Positions 17,856 to 31,359 of a stretch of DNA of 64,000 nt are shown here, one piece after another. The notes below the pieces were generated by a model. That model saw only the letters and a list, made by a program, of their open reading frames with translations, made no database searches and was not told where the DNA came from. Source of the stretch: Leptospira sanjuanensis (GTDB taxonomy: Bacteria > Spirochaetota > Leptospiria > Leptospirales > Leptospiraceae); NCBI RefSeq assembly GCF_022267375.1, contig NZ_JAIZBH010000001.1:998501-1062500 (forward strand), written 5' to 3'. The stretch's first letter is position 1. Each line of letters opens with the position of its first letter. Made by a program: the position numbers and the translations under genes.

Positions 17856-19248
17856 GGTTTTTATGAACTCCTAACGTAAAATAAAAACAGGCTCCTTCGT
17901 TCAATTTGCCTTCTCCCCAAACCCTTCCTTCGTGTTTTTCGACGGCCCTTTTGACGATCGCCAAACCGACGCCGGTTCCTTCAAACTGATCCGAATGATG
18001 CAATCTTTGAAACATATTGAAGAGTTTGTGTCCGTATTTCATATCGAATCCCGCTCCGTTGTCCTTGACGAAGAAAACCGTTTCGCCCTCGTTTTGATAC
18101 GAACCGATTTCGATCTTCGGTTGTTCCTTTTCTTTGGAATACTTAAAGGAATTGGAAACAAGATTGAAAAGAAGCTGTTTTAGAAGACCCGAATCCGCCT
18201 TTGCCTGGGGAAGATCGCCCACCACCGTATTCATCCTGATACCGGGATAGTAATTCGACACTTCTTCGAGAACCTTTTGTGCCATCATCTTCATATTCAC
18301 CGTGGAAAAAATGATCTCCTTTCTTCCCAGTCTGGAATATTCCAGAAGATCGTCGATGAGATGACCCATGTTTTCCGAGTTCTGGATGATGATGTCGAGA
18401 ATTCTTTTCCCTTCATCGTCGAGTTTATTTCCGTGATCTTCCACTAGAATTTTAGAAAAACCTGATATTCCCCGAATCGGCGCCCGAAGGTCGTGGGAAA
18501 CGGAATATGAAAACGCCTCGAGGTCCTTGTTCGAACGTTCGAGCTGAGCGGAATATTTCTTCAGATCTTCGTTGGATCGTTCCGCAACCCCTTCCGCGGT
18601 TTTGCGGCGTTTGCTTTCCTTATAGATCAGCAGATTTTGAAGGACGATGAAGGAAAGATTCAACGCGATTCCCAAGAATACCAACGTGGTCGCGATCGCG
18701 AGATTTCGTTCGGAGTCTTTTTGACGGATCGCTAACAGACGGAATTCTTCCGCTTTCATTTCGAACAAAAGGCCCCTGATCTTTTCGGTGAGAGGAATTC
18801 CTTGCGGGGAACGGAAAGGAATGTTATAACTCGCCAGGCTTCGCATTTCCCTTTGGATTACTTGTTCCTCCAAATAAGCGAGTTTTTGATCGACTAACGA
18901 ACGTACAACGGCGATCTGTTTTTGTTGTACGGGATTGTCCGCGGTAAAGTTTCGAACTTGTTCGAGGTTTTCATAGATCGCGGCTTTATTTTTATAGAAG
19001 TTTTCAAAGAGAGATCGGTCCTTAAAAAGGATATAACCCCGAATCGCGGAATGAAGTTCGCTGAAAGAAGAGAGAGTTTCCTCCAGATGGATGATGACTT
19101 CTTGCGTATGTGTTTCCCACTTTTTCAGATTTTCGGATTGTCTGAGTCCGTAAAAAGTGGCACCCGCGATGACCGTGTTTAAAAATACGACGACGATCAA
19201 TCCAAGGACGACGTTCTTTTCAATCGTATTCTTCAAAGCGAACCTCAA
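17848..19248 (-). CDS. CHASE3-domain sensor histidine kinase
   Basis: A 466-residue membrane kinase. A first membrane helix ([20 protein letters not shown], 14-33) is followed by an extracytoplasmic helical CHASE3 domain to about residue 185 ([20 protein letters not shown] is the family signature), a second membrane helix ([20 protein letters not shown]), a coiled coil, HisKA ([22 protein letters not shown], with the phospho-histidine) and HATPase ([41 protein letters not shown]). This is the phytochrome/bacteriophytochrome kinase branch that pairs with Rcp1-like regulators, exactly what lies downstream. The signal sensed is unknown. Confidence 0.93.
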   Translation of the reverse strand: MRFALKNTIEKNVVLGLIVVVFLNTVIAGATFYGLRQSENLKKWETHTQEVIIHLEETLSSFSELHSAIRGYILFKDRSLFENFYKNKAAIYENLEQVRNFTADNPVQQKQIAVVRSLVDQKLAYLEEQVIQREMRSLASYNIPFRSPQGIPLTEKIRGLLFEMKAEEFRLLAIRQKDSERNLAIATTLVFLGIALNLSFIVLQNLLIYKESKRRKTAEGVAERSNEDLKKYSAQLERSNKDLEAFSYSVSHDLRAPIRGISGFSKILVEDHGNKLDDEGKRILDIIIQNSENMGHLIDDLLEYSRLGRKEIIFSTVNMKMMAQKVLEEVSNYYPGIRMNTVVGDLPQAKADSGLLKQLLFNLVSNSFKYSKEKEQPKIEIGSYQNEGETVFFVKDNGAGFDMKYGHKLFNMFQRLHHSDQFEGTGVGLAIVKRAVEKHEGRVWGEGKLNEGACFYFTLGVHKNRE

Positions 19249-19406
19249 TCGGAGGAATTATTGTATATACCGGCGGATTTGTCGCAAGAGATTTATTTCT
19301 TGTTCATACGTTCCGGAAAGGTATTTTACATTTTTCTGAAGTAATCGACGAAAAAAAATCGGGAAAAGAGCTCTTTTTTATGTCCCGCCCGTTTGTCGAG
19401 CGGTCG

Positions 19407-20273
<867 letters not shown>

Positions 20274-20360
20274 TCTATATATCGTATCGGGAAGAAGCGT
20301 GATTCCTTTGATAGAAATTCTGCTTTACGAGGATCTTCGTCTTGAAACTGATGAAAGGAC

Positions 20361-21407
20361 ATGAAACAGTCCGTATTTCTTTCCATAGTATCCGTTTTAT
20401 TTCTTTTTTCATCCGTTCTTTCCGCCGATCCGCAGGCGAACACGACGATCAAAATCAAAGCAGTGGGGGACATGGTTCCCGGTACGAATTTCCCCGAACC
20501 CTTGAACATCCAAGATCCGAGATCGTTCTTATTCGGAAAAGTGGAGAATTATCTGAAAGGCGCGGACATTCTTTTCGGAAATTTCGAAAGCACTCTGACC
20601 AATTATCCGAACACGTCCAAGGACACTTCGAGAAGAATGATCTTCGCCTTCAGAACACCTCCTTCTTACGCGAAGGTTTTGAAAGACGTGGGTTTTGATA
20701 TTTTAAGCATTGCTAATAATCATTCCTTGGATTTTCATCAGCAGGGTTTCGACGACACTCAGAAAAATCTTTCCGACGCGGGAATCCGTTATACGGGTAA
20801 GAAGGGAATGATCACGTATATGACCGTCAAGAACGTTTCGATTGCTTGGATAGGATTCTCCCATTTGAAGTCGCATAACAACGTAAACGAAATCGAAGAG
20901 GGAGTGGAGCTCGTCAAAGAAGCGAAGAAAAAGGCGCAGCTCGTGTTCATCTCCTTTCACGGCGGCGCTGAAGGAGGTCCGGCTCTTCACGTTAAAAATC
21001 AGATGGAACGTTTTTACGGAGAATACAGAGGGAACTTAGTCGAGTTCAGTCATTCTCTCATCGACGCGGGCGCGGATCTCGTGATCGGCCACGGTCCTCA
21101 CTTAGTGCGCGCGATGGAATTGTATAAGGGTAGGCTGATCGCGTATTCTCTCGGAAACTTTATGGGGTACCGCGCGTTGTCATCCAGAGGAATCGTGGGT
21201 TATTCTCTCGTGTTGGAAGCGGAAGTGGACGCACAAGGTAAGTTCGTAAAAGGAAAGATCATTCCGTTGCAGTTGGACTCCGCCTCGATTCCGGAATACG
21301 ATCCCGAAAAGAAAACCATCGATCTGATGAAAAAGCTGACCAAGGAAGATTTCCCCGGCAAAGGACCGAAAATTTCCGAAGACGGAACGATTCTTCCGGG
21401 GGCTTGA
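20361..21407 (+). CDS. CapA family protein (PGA_cap metallophosphatase-like)
   Basis: A 348-residue protein with a cleavable signal peptide ([13 protein letters not shown], cut about residue 22). The PGA_cap domain spans residues 30-300: [13 protein letters not shown] (first metal-ligand motif), [42 protein letters not shown] (NNH ligands), [11 protein letters not shown], and [29 protein letters not shown] with the C-terminal HGPH. CapA proteins belong to the calcineurin-like metallophosphoesterase group and are linked to poly-gamma-glutamate capsule formation in Bacillus, but no capB/capC genes are adjacent and Leptospira is not known to make that capsule. A periplasmic hydrolase of unknown substrate is the cautious reading. 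Confidence 0.9.
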   Translation: MKQSVFLSIVSVLFLFSSVLSADPQANTTIKIKAVGDMVPGTNFPEPLNIQDPRSFLFGKVENYLKGADILFGNFESTLTNYPNTSKDTSRRMIFAFRTPPSYAKVLKDVGFDILSIANNHSLDFHQQGFDDTQKNLSDAGIRYTGKKGMITYMTVKNVSIAWIGFSHLKSHNNVNEIEEGVELVKEAKKKAQLVFISFHGGAEGGPALHVKNQMERFYGEYRGNLVEFSHSLIDAGADLVIGHGPHLVRAMELYKGRLIAYSLGNFMGYRALSSRGIVGYSLVLEAEVDAQGKFVKGKIIPLQLDSASIPEYDPEKKTIDLMKKLTKEDFPGKGPKISEDGTILPGA

Positions 21408-21575
21408 ATCTTTTTCGAATGCCGAATCCGGCGCTTTTCGATCCGCAAAACCTTTTCCAAAAGTCGCGTTTTTTCTTTCGAAGTTTATCCGAAACCGCAA
21501 ACTTTCGCGTTCTCGGATTCTTCGTTTAGAATTCTCTTGCTCGCGGAGTGTGGCCCGGAAATCTTGGAACGGAAG

Positions 21576-21722
21576 CTTGTTCATCCTCGAAGAGGAAGGG
21601 AATCCGGTTCAAATCCGGAGCTGAACCCGCAGCTGTAATCGCCTTTAGAGATTTCGCAACAAAACCACTGCGTATAACGCGGGAAGGATGCGAAGTCGGC
21701 GAAAGCCAGAAGACCTAACAAG
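21576..21722 (+). promoter_or_regulatory. Cobalamin (AdoCbl-class) riboswitch
   Basis: All the conserved blocks of the Rfam cobalamin element can be read: GGGAATCCGGTT and AAATCCGGAGCTG with CCCGCAGCTGTAATCG (21598-21642), CCACTGCG, GCGGGAAGG near 21690, and the B12-box GCCAGAAGACC (21705-21715). Terminal segments CTTGTT (21576-21581) and AACAAG (21717-21722) are complementary and close the outer stem. Downstream, CCGAC (21723-21727) can pair with GTCGG (21758-21762) just before the TTG start of the receptor gene, so a translational switch is plausible. The element represses BtuB-type genes when cobalamin is plentiful. Confidence 0.92.
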
Positions 21723-21764
21723 CCGACAACAAACTGATGGGACTTTCGGGAGTTAAGGTCGGGT

Positions 21765-23993
<2,229 letters not shown>

Positions 23994-23994
23994 G

Positions 23995-25158
23995 ATGAAT
24001 TCAAAACTTAAGATTTTAATTGTATTCTTTTTTTTGAATGTATTTTGCAGGGACATCGAAAGGCCTTCTTTCTTGAGTCTTCTTTTGACGCAGAATTCTC
24101 CCGGTAATATCGGAGTCGTTACGACCGATTTCGGAGGAGGCGGGCGTTTTAAGGTCGTAAATCCTTCTTTGTTGTATTCGTATCCCGGGTTGACTCCGAT
24201 CCATTCGGACGCCGTGGCTCGTTTCGGAATCGGAAGGGTTTTCGTTTTAAACCGACTCAACCGGGACAGCATTCAGGTTCTGGAACCTAACTACGGTTTT
24301 GCGACGATCGCGGAGCTTTCCCTCGGTTTGAAAGTGAATCCCGTCGACATGGAATTTGCAAGCGCTTCCAAAGCATACGTGAGCCTTTACGGTTCCAATC
24401 GTCTTTTGATCGTGGATCCGACGTATTTGACCGTCACGGGTTCGATCGATCTCGGAGTTTACGCGGAAACGTTTTCCACAGGAGGCGCTCCCGACGGGAT
24501 TCCCGAGATGAACGGAATGAAAATCGTGGGCGATTCTCTCTTTGTCTGCATTCAAAGATTGGATCGTAACGATCCTTCCGGTTATTTTCCACCGAACACT
24601 ACTTCTCTTTTGGTCGAGATAAGCATTACCACGGATTCGGTCTTGGGTGTTTATACGTTTCCAAGTTCCAATCCCGTAAATAAACCGCAGCTTGCGGATC
24701 TTTTCGGAGAACCTCATCTTGTGATCGCAACTCCGGGGAGAATGGGTTTCTTGAGTCAGATCGACGGCGGTGTGAGCGCGTTTCGTTTGTCGACGCGGAG
24801 TTTCGTTTCGCGTTTGCTTTATTCCGAAGCCGTCGCGGGCGGCGACATTCTTACCGTTCAAGTGAAATCGGATACGATCGGATACGCTTCCGTGTTGGAT
24901 TCGGGTTTTACGAAAACGCTTCAGGTATTCAATCCGACTACCGGCGAAAAACTTGCCACGCTTCTCACGATTCCGTCGAGCTACGATGCGAGTCTTTCGA
25001 GCATTCTTCTCGCGTCCGATAAGATTTTATACGTGGGGAATACTCAGTTTCAGAAACCGGGTGTGACGATGTTCGACACGGAACGAGGAAACACACTCTT
25101 GACCCCGAATCCGATCTCGGTCGATCTGCAGCCGTACGATATTATCGAATTGAAATAA
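23995..25158 (+). CDS. Beta-propeller-like lipoprotein coupled to the cobalamin receptor
   Basis: A 387-residue lipoprotein (signal ending VFFFLNVFC, Cys18). The mature part consists of repeated strands of YncE/SMP-30 type: [85 protein letters not shown], and [23 protein letters not shown], the typical pattern of a seven-bladed propeller that tracks values along blades. It begins two bases after the stop of the btuB-like gene and shares its riboswitch. Position and fold recall Bacteroides BtuG, a propeller lipoprotein that captures B12 for BtuB. The homology is not established; the same job by a related or convergent protein is the inference. Confidence 0.8.
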   Translation: MNSKLKILIVFFFLNVFCRDIERPSFLSLLLTQNSPGNIGVVTTDFGGGGRFKVVNPSLLYSYPGLTPIHSDAVARFGIGRVFVLNRLNRDSIQVLEPNYGFATIAELSLGLKVNPVDMEFASASKAYVSLYGSNRLLIVDPTYLTVTGSIDLGVYAETFSTGGAPDGIPEMNGMKIVGDSLFVCIQRLDRNDPSGYFPPNTTSLLVEISITTDSVLGVYTFPSSNPVNKPQLADLFGEPHLVIATPGRMGFLSQIDGGVSAFRLSTRSFVSRLLYSEAVAGGDILTVQVKSDTIGYASVLDSGFTKTLQVFNPTTGEKLATLLTIPSSYDASLSSILLASDKILYVGNTQFQKPGVTMFDTERGNTLLTPNPISVDLQPYDIIELK

Positions 25159-25219
25159 TTCTCTTGAATTTTTTCTGAAAACGGGATTTAATCCTCTCTC
25201 AAAAAAGCGACGGTGTTTT

Positions 25220-25915
25220 ATGCAGGAAATCTTTCAGGCAATCGCGAGCGGACTCAAGGCGAAAGTTATCGGTCTTTTAAAAAGAGATCCGAGTCTGTTC
25301 CAAAGTGTAACGGAAGAAGGAATCACCCCTGTTTTATTTTCACTCTATTATGGAAAATTAGATATTTCTAAAGAGATCTATGAGATTCATCCGGAGCGGA
25401 ATCTGTTCGAGGCCGCGGCGCTCGGCGATTTGGAGGAGGTCAAAAAGATCGTTTCGAATTCCGCGGATTCGATCAATTCGTTTTCCAAGGACGGTTGGTC
25501 CGCGCTTCATCTCGCAGCTTATTTCGGTCATCTGGAAGTTGCAAAATTTCTAATCTCTTCCGGAGCGGACTTGGGTCTTACCTCTAGAAGTAAATTGTCT
25601 TTCGGAAACACGGCTCTTCATTCCGCGGTAGCAACCGGAAAAAAAGCGATCGTGGAACTTCTTCTGGAAAAAGGAGCGGACGCAAACGCGCTTCAAAATC
25701 CGGGAGGCATCACTCCGTTACACGTAGCGGCGAGCCGTCCGGGCAGCCTCGAGATCATTCAACTTCTTTTAAAAAAAGGTGCGGACAAATCCAAACGAAG
25801 TTCGGAAGATCAAACTCCGCAAGCGATCGCTTTGGAAAGAGGAAATTCCGCGGAAGCGAAAGGTGTTGGAAGTCTGATAAATCTGCGATCCGATCGTCTT
25901 TTAAAAAATCAAAGA
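25220..25915 (+). pseudogene. Ankyrin-repeat protein, probably frameshifted at its 3' end
   Basis: Residues 1-232 of a single open reading frame that continues to 26530. They comprise about five ankyrin repeats, the clearest being [57 protein letters not shown] and [13 protein letters not shown]. The repeat end [12 protein letters not shown] departs from the norm. In the adjacent frame the same bases read AKVLEV followed by two stops, TGA TAA at 25875-25880, which is how such proteins usually end. One extra base near 25858-25862 (AAAGG) therefore explains the fusion: an assembly error or a genuine mutation. Ankyrin proteins mediate protein-protein contacts. Confidence 0.7.
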
Positions 25916-26530
25916 ATGAAAAATAAAAACACCACCGTTTTCCAAAATATCATTTTCATCGCTGTAGAATTGCTCGCGTTTCTATTTTTATCCGATTGCA
26001 AGGTCGACATAAAACAACTTCCTCAGCCTCGCGATTTCAGCGCCATCAACTTAGCCAAATCGAAGGAAACATCTTATATCGGAAAATTCGATGTTATATC
26101 CGCCGAAAATTATAACCTAAGCGGAGCTTGGAAATACACGTTTAAAACTATCTTAAAACAGAATCGTGTTTTTTATTCGATCTTGGATTTGAACGAAGAG
26201 ACTTCTTTTAAGGACGGTTCTTATGTATTGGATATTGAGGTCACGCCCAAATATTCGGACGAATACAACTATTGGTGGACTTGGCCGAGTATTTATCCCT
26301 TTGTGGGTCTTTGGCCGATACAGGTTCGAACGGGCGAATACGAGGTAAGAATCGACTACACTCTTTTGAAAGCGGATCAGGTCGTCAAAACCGGTTCTAT
26401 TCAAGAGAAGGATTCTTTGACACTTTATGTTTACGGAATGTATAGAACGACCGATTTCGAGGAAATGATCGAAACGGCAAATTTGAAAGCGATCGGAAGA
26501 TGCGTAAAAGAAATTTCTTCAAATCTATAG
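25916..26530 (+). CDS. Lipoprotein of unknown function fused in frame behind the ankyrin repeats
   Basis: From ATG 25916 the reading frame gives 204 residues with its own lipoprotein signal: [20 protein letters not shown] ending in LFLSDC, then a beta-rich mature domain ([50 protein letters not shown]). An internal signal peptide inside a longer protein makes no biological sense, so this is most likely an independent gene whose frame was joined to the ankyrin gene by a one-base insertion. No strong ribosome-binding site is present before the ATG, so translational coupling to the ankyrin gene is possible. It overlaps the next lipoprotein gene by 31 bases. Function unknown. Confidence 0.7.
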   Translation: MKNKNTTVFQNIIFIAVELLAFLFLSDCKVDIKQLPQPRDFSAINLAKSKETSYIGKFDVISAENYNLSGAWKYTFKTILKQNRVFYSILDLNEETSFKDGSYVLDIEVTPKYSDEYNYWWTWPSIYPFVGLWPIQVRTGEYEVRIDYTLLKADQVVKTGSIQEKDSLTLYVYGMYRTTDFEEMIETANLKAIGRCVKEISSNL

Positions 26531-26832
26531 TATTCTTCCTTTTGCTTTCGGCATTCTGTGTTTCGGTTCCGCAAAATCCGAAAAACGATTCGGACGAATG
26601 TGCGGCTTACTTTTTACACGCGAGAAGGCAGATGAAAGCGGTACAATTTGAAAACGAAAAGACAAACGCGATCGTATCTTTCGCTTCTCTAACTCTCGTT
26701 TTCGGATTCGGATATCCGGGTTTTATTCCTTTATTTTCGCTTCCGTATTTCCAACGAAAAAATTCCAACAGGATCCAAAAAATCAACGAGGAATTAGAAA
26801 ACAATCATTGTCCGAAAACTGAAAACGTGTAA
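26500..26832 (+). CDS. Small lipoprotein with a C-terminal membrane helix, unknown function
   Basis: A 110-residue protein: a hydrophobic signal ending FFLLLSAFC (Cys20, a lipobox) followed by a short charged segment ([13 protein letters not shown]), a second hydrophobic helix ([26 protein letters not shown]) and a basic, polar tail ([19 protein letters not shown]). It starts inside the end of the preceding lipoprotein gene (31-base overlap), the sign of a coupled operon. The pair probably works in the envelope, but nothing else can be said. Confidence 0.65.
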   Translation: MRKRNFFKSIVFFLLLSAFCVSVPQNPKNDSDECAAYFLHARRQMKAVQFENEKTNAIVSFASLTLVFGFGYPGFIPLFSLPYFQRKNSNRIQKINEELENNHCPKTENV

Positions 26833-26927
26833 TCGTGTTTTTTGATTTAAACGGAGGAACCGATCCTATAAACTTGATACGATTGGTCGATATTTTCAAA
26901 GTAAATTAGGGAAAGGAAGAGTTGCCA

Positions 26928-27380
26928 ATGGAAACTTTAAAGTTTACGATTATCATTCACGCAGATGTAAAAACCGTATGGAACAAAATGCTCGAGGATA
27001 AAACCTATCGAATTTGGACCGAAGCGTTTCATGCGGGCTCTTACTATGAAGGAAGTTGGGACAAGGGAAGTATCATTCGTTTTTTGGGACCGGATGAAAA
27101 CGGCGGCTTGGGAGGTATGTACAGCCGGATCAAAGAAAACATCGCGCATCAGTTTATTTCGATCGAACATTTAGGAATGATCAGCAACGGAGTCGTCGAT
27201 ACGGAAAGCGAAGAAGTGAAAAAGTGGACGCCCGCTTTCGAAAATTATACGTTCAAAGAACAAGGTCCCGGTAAAACGGAATTGATCGTTGAGATGCAGG
27301 TCGCCGAAGAATACAAACCCATGTTCGAAGATATGTGGCCCAAGGCGTTAAAAGCTCTGAAGGATTTGTGCGAAGCTTGA
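26928..27380 (+). CDS. SRPBCC (AHSA1/START-like) domain protein
   Basis: A 150-residue cytoplasmic protein of the SRPBCC fold: KFTIIIHADVKTVWNKMLEDKTYRIWTEAF (first strand and helix, with the usual W and DxxxxxxW), GSYYEGSWDKGSIIRFLGPD, GMYSRIKENIAHQFISIEHLG, TEYTFKEQGPGKTEL-type strands and a long C-terminal helix FEDMWPKALKALKDLC. AHSA1-type proteins bind hydrophobic ligands or the Hsp90 family; the ligand is not predictable. The ATG 26928 has AGGAAGAG about 7 bases before it, which decides against the in-frame TTG 26922. It stands in a run of small unrelated genes. Confidence 0.88.
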   Translation: METLKFTIIIHADVKTVWNKMLEDKTYRIWTEAFHAGSYYEGSWDKGSIIRFLGPDENGGLGGMYSRIKENIAHQFISIEHLGMISNGVVDTESEEVKKWTPAFENYTFKEQGPGKTELIVEMQVAEEYKPMFEDMWPKALKALKDLCEA

Positions 27381-27514
27381 TAGCGGATCGATTTTCCCGT
27401 TTCGAAGCGAAAATTCCGGAAAAAAAGATCGGGCTGAATCGTTAGATCAAAAGTGAAATTAGATCAACTCCTGCGCTCTTTTCGAGAATCAAAATAGGAT
27501 TATAAAATTAGAAT

Positions 27515-27913
27515 ATGATCGAAAGTTCGGAGCTTTACGACGCGTTTACGATTCGTGACGAAATCGGAATGCTTGCGGATGCGGTAGTCAGCGACGAAAA
27601 ATATCTGAAAGCGGTGTGCAGCGCCATGGAAGGACCTTGTCAAACTTCCGATCAAGGTTTAAGATTGTTCGTGGTTTCTCTCATCGCCGTAAATCAAACG
27701 AACGTGGATACGGAAGAGCTAATCTGGCCGATCGATCCATCGACCGACACATTCGGCACCGAAGAAATTCCTTTGTGCGTATTAACGGATAAGAACCTTT
27801 GGTTGAAATACGAAGCTCATTGGAAAGAAAATGATCCCGTCGCTTGGACCGCATTCTTTTGGAGAATCGCGGTCCCCTTGACGGACAAGCTGGCGATCCT
27901 TCCTCCTTGGTAA
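27515..27913 (+). CDS. Hypothetical protein, unknown function
   Basis: A 132-residue soluble protein without signal or membrane segments. It is acidic and tryptophan-rich towards the C-terminus (KYEAHWKENDPVAWTAFFWRIAVPL), with three cysteines in the first half (KAVCSAMEGPC, PLCVL). No family could be recognised by reading. It is followed after 37 bases by another unknown gene in the same direction. Both resemble, in size and composition, the immunity-type or small effector-partner proteins seen in clusters, but no toxin gene lies nearby, so no such function is claimed. Confidence 0.6.
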   Translation: MIESSELYDAFTIRDEIGMLADAVVSDEKYLKAVCSAMEGPCQTSDQGLRLFVVSLIAVNQTNVDTEELIWPIDPSTDTFGTEEIPLCVLTDKNLWLKYEAHWKENDPVAWTAFFWRIAVPLTDKLAILPPW

Positions 27914-27950
27914 TTGCGGGGTTCGTTTTACATCACTTAGCGCGGATTCT

Positions 27951-28352
27951 ATGAAATTTTTTTTGAATAAGATTTCCAATCACAAAAGCATTTATGAAAT
28001 CTATGACGAAGAGTATCCCGATCTAACGATCGATGGAATCTTTCAGGATCAATATTTCGAAAAACCGTTTTCCGATTTTCAAATTTTAGGTTTGATGCCG
28101 CCGTTCGGTGGTTGGTTATCGGGCGTCGAGGATGAACTTTTTTTTTGCGAAAGAATTCTTCCGTTTTCGGGAGAAACTCGCGTCGCCCCGATTCTGATTC
28201 GTCCGGATGTTCAAGACTTTTCTTGTATGACGATCGTCGTTTTGGTGGAACAGACGGACTATTCGTTTCGTTGGAAACGATTCGGCTTGGATCGTTCGAA
28301 TTTATACCCGTATCGAGAAAGACTCGATGAAGCCGTGGATTGGTTCGAGTAG
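27951..28352 (+). CDS. Hypothetical protein, unknown function
   Basis: A 133-residue acidic protein: aromatic-rich, with the segment IDGIFQDQYFEKPFSDFQILGLMPPFGGWL near the N-terminus and YSFRWKRFGLDRSN towards the end. No signal peptide, membrane helix or recognisable motif. It follows the previous unknown gene by 37 bases and precedes an SGNH lipoprotein by 77. Its composition is that of a compact globular domain. No function proposed. Confidence 0.6.
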   Translation: MKFFLNKISNHKSIYEIYDEEYPDLTIDGIFQDQYFEKPFSDFQILGLMPPFGGWLSGVEDELFFCERILPFSGETRVAPILIRPDVQDFSCMTIVVLVEQTDYSFRWKRFGLDRSNLYPYRERLDEAVDWFE

Positions 28353-28429
28353 GATGTCGGGTTGGAATTTTCTGTGAAAGAATATCGGGATGTTTTGGGA
28401 AGCTGAGAGCGGGTCGGTTTTTATAAAAA

Positions 28430-29056
28430 ATGGGGAGTAACTTTCGAATCTTTGTTTTCTTTCTCAAAATTTGTCTTTCAAGCATTTTCATTGTTCACTG
28501 TTCTCCGAAGAATGATTCGAAAGATGCTCCTGAAAAACAGCTCGTTCAAATCATTCTTCAGCAAAAAATTGCATTGGTCGGAGATAGTATTTCCGCTTTT
28601 TGGCCCGAAGAACTTTTAAAACCTTTGGCCGTTACTAAGGTTGCCTTTCCCAATCGAAGTTCCCAGCAGATTTTACTAGCGGTCCGCGAGATGAACGGTT
28701 ATTTCGATTTTTGCACATATAACGGAGGAGTGAACGATTTTCTGAGCGATTTTTCCGTGATTGAAACCGCTCGACTGGATCAAACGATCGACCGTCAAAA
28801 GGAGACGTTTCAAGAGCTTTGGAAACATTGCGGTCGCATACTTATCTTAGGAGTTTACTTTGTGGAACCTCCTTGGCCCATATTCGCCGCTCCTCAGTTG
28901 AATCAAAGAATGAAAGAGCGCATTTCTGAAGCGCCTATTTTGGATCTGAGCGGAGTTATTCGCACGAATATGCTGATGGACGGAGGGCATTTGAAATACG
29001 AAGGTTATCGGGCCTTATCCGAAAACATATTCAAACAATTGAATCCGATTCGTTAA
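28430..29056 (+). CDS. SGNH/GDSL-hydrolase-like lipoprotein
   Basis: A 208-residue lipoprotein (signal ending LSSIFIVHC, Cys24). SGNH blocks are visible: block I IALVGDSIS (nucleophile Ser), block III YNGGVNDFL (Asn), block V MDGGHLKYEGYRAL (DxxH catalytic pair). Such enzymes hydrolyse or transfer acyl groups on carbohydrates or lipids. The domain is short (about 160 residues), which is near the minimum. It converges with a predicted barrel protein with a 4-base overlap of stop codons. Lies just left of the MBOAT/DUF1574 acylation pair, so a shared role in O-acyl metabolism of a surface glycan is possible. Confidence 0.82.
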   Translation: MGSNFRIFVFFLKICLSSIFIVHCSPKNDSKDAPEKQLVQIILQQKIALVGDSISAFWPEELLKPLAVTKVAFPNRSSQQILLAVREMNGYFDFCTYNGGVNDFLSDFSVIETARLDQTIDRQKETFQELWKHCGRILILGVYFVEPPWPIFAAPQLNQRMKERISEAPILDLSGVIRTNMLMDGGHLKYEGYRALSENIFKQLNPIR

Positions 29057-29853
29057 TAATAAAGAATCATTTTAATGAGAACCGCCCGCTCGAAATCCCC
29101 GTCCCTAAAGGAGGGTTGCGGATGAGCAACCGTTCCGCCCGGTTCAAAACCTCTTCCGATGTTTATAGGGAAGGAAAATCCCAGATTTGAAAGATGAAAC
29201 CGAATGAATATCCCCGGAGCAATCACCGATGTCGAGAGTCTGTTTTCCTCCGTTTGATACCGGAATATCCGTTTGAATTCAATCAGAAACTGAAAACGAT
29301 TTTGAAAGTAGGATAATGCGCCTTCAAATGTCCATGTATGTCTCAAGGATCGATCCTCGAAAATCTCGGATCGATTTCGCGAAAGATCGCTTTTCCAATG
29401 TATCATTGCGGACAAAACCAGAGATTGATAGCGAAAAATCGTGCAGAGATTCGGTTCTATCTGATAGTGTTTTTGAGTTCCGATTTCGTATTCTTCTTTT
29501 CCGGTAGGAAAATAAATTCTTCCGCCTCCTAAAAATGAGAATCGGTCGATCTGTTTCAAAAATTTGAATCCTAACTGTACATCGTTAAAATGTTCTTTTG
29601 CAGGGGTGTCTCTTATTCTGGATTCGGTATAAGGAATCGCGGCATAGGCAGAAAACGCGGAGTGAAATTTATATTCCGCATAAGCGTCTATTTCATAGAG
29701 TTCTTTTTTACTACGCATCGTTTCTTGTGTAAAATACGCGCCCTTAAGTCCGATGCGATGGAGCGGGATCGGGGAAAGGATATACATTGTTTCGAATTCG
29801 GCATAGAGAAGCGAAGGAATCAAAACTAAGATCAGAGCTGTGACGGTTCTCAT
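29053..29853 (-). CDS. Predicted outer-membrane beta-barrel protein
   Basis: A 266-residue protein from ATG 29853, which yields a textbook signal peptide (TALILVLIPSLLYA, cleavage before EFET). The mature sequence alternates amphipathic beta strands with turns (GLKGAYFTQ, YEIDAYAEYKFHSAFSAYAAIPY, EHFNDVQLGFKFLK, FSFLGGGRIYFPTG, LSFPINIGRGFEPG) and ends with a strand RAVLIKMILYY, in agreement with a small outer-membrane barrel. The longer in-frame reading to 29925 has no signal at its start. Transport or structural role unknown. Its stop overlaps the stop of the facing SGNH lipoprotein gene. Confidence 0.7.
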   Translation of the reverse strand: MRTVTALILVLIPSLLYAEFETMYILSPIPLHRIGLKGAYFTQETMRSKKELYEIDAYAEYKFHSAFSAYAAIPYTESRIRDTPAKEHFNDVQLGFKFLKQIDRFSFLGGGRIYFPTGKEEYEIGTQKHYQIEPNLCTIFRYQSLVLSAMIHWKSDLSRNRSEIFEDRSLRHTWTFEGALSYFQNRFQFLIEFKRIFRYQTEENRLSTSVIAPGIFIRFHLSNLGFSFPINIGRGFEPGGTVAHPQPSFRDGDFERAVLIKMILYY

Positions 29854-29958
29854 AAAAAACAAGGATACTTCATGAAAAAAAGTATGAAATGTCATCCTGA
29901 GTGAAATTTTGGTAAATTTCAACATGGAAATTTTTTTCGATTAATAGGTTTACTTTGA

Positions 29959-31350
<1,392 letters not shown>

Positions 31351-31359
31351 CGGACATCT

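Noticed and set aside
21408..21575. Possible gene between the CapA-like gene and the riboswitch
   Set aside because: No frame has a ribosome-binding site or protein-like composition; the stretch is probably leader/promoter.
27500..27515. ATTAGAATAT-like words before several starts as a shared operator
   Set aside because: The same AT-rich words occur inside genes and at gene ends (for example 12850, 21870, 38645), so they are not specific.
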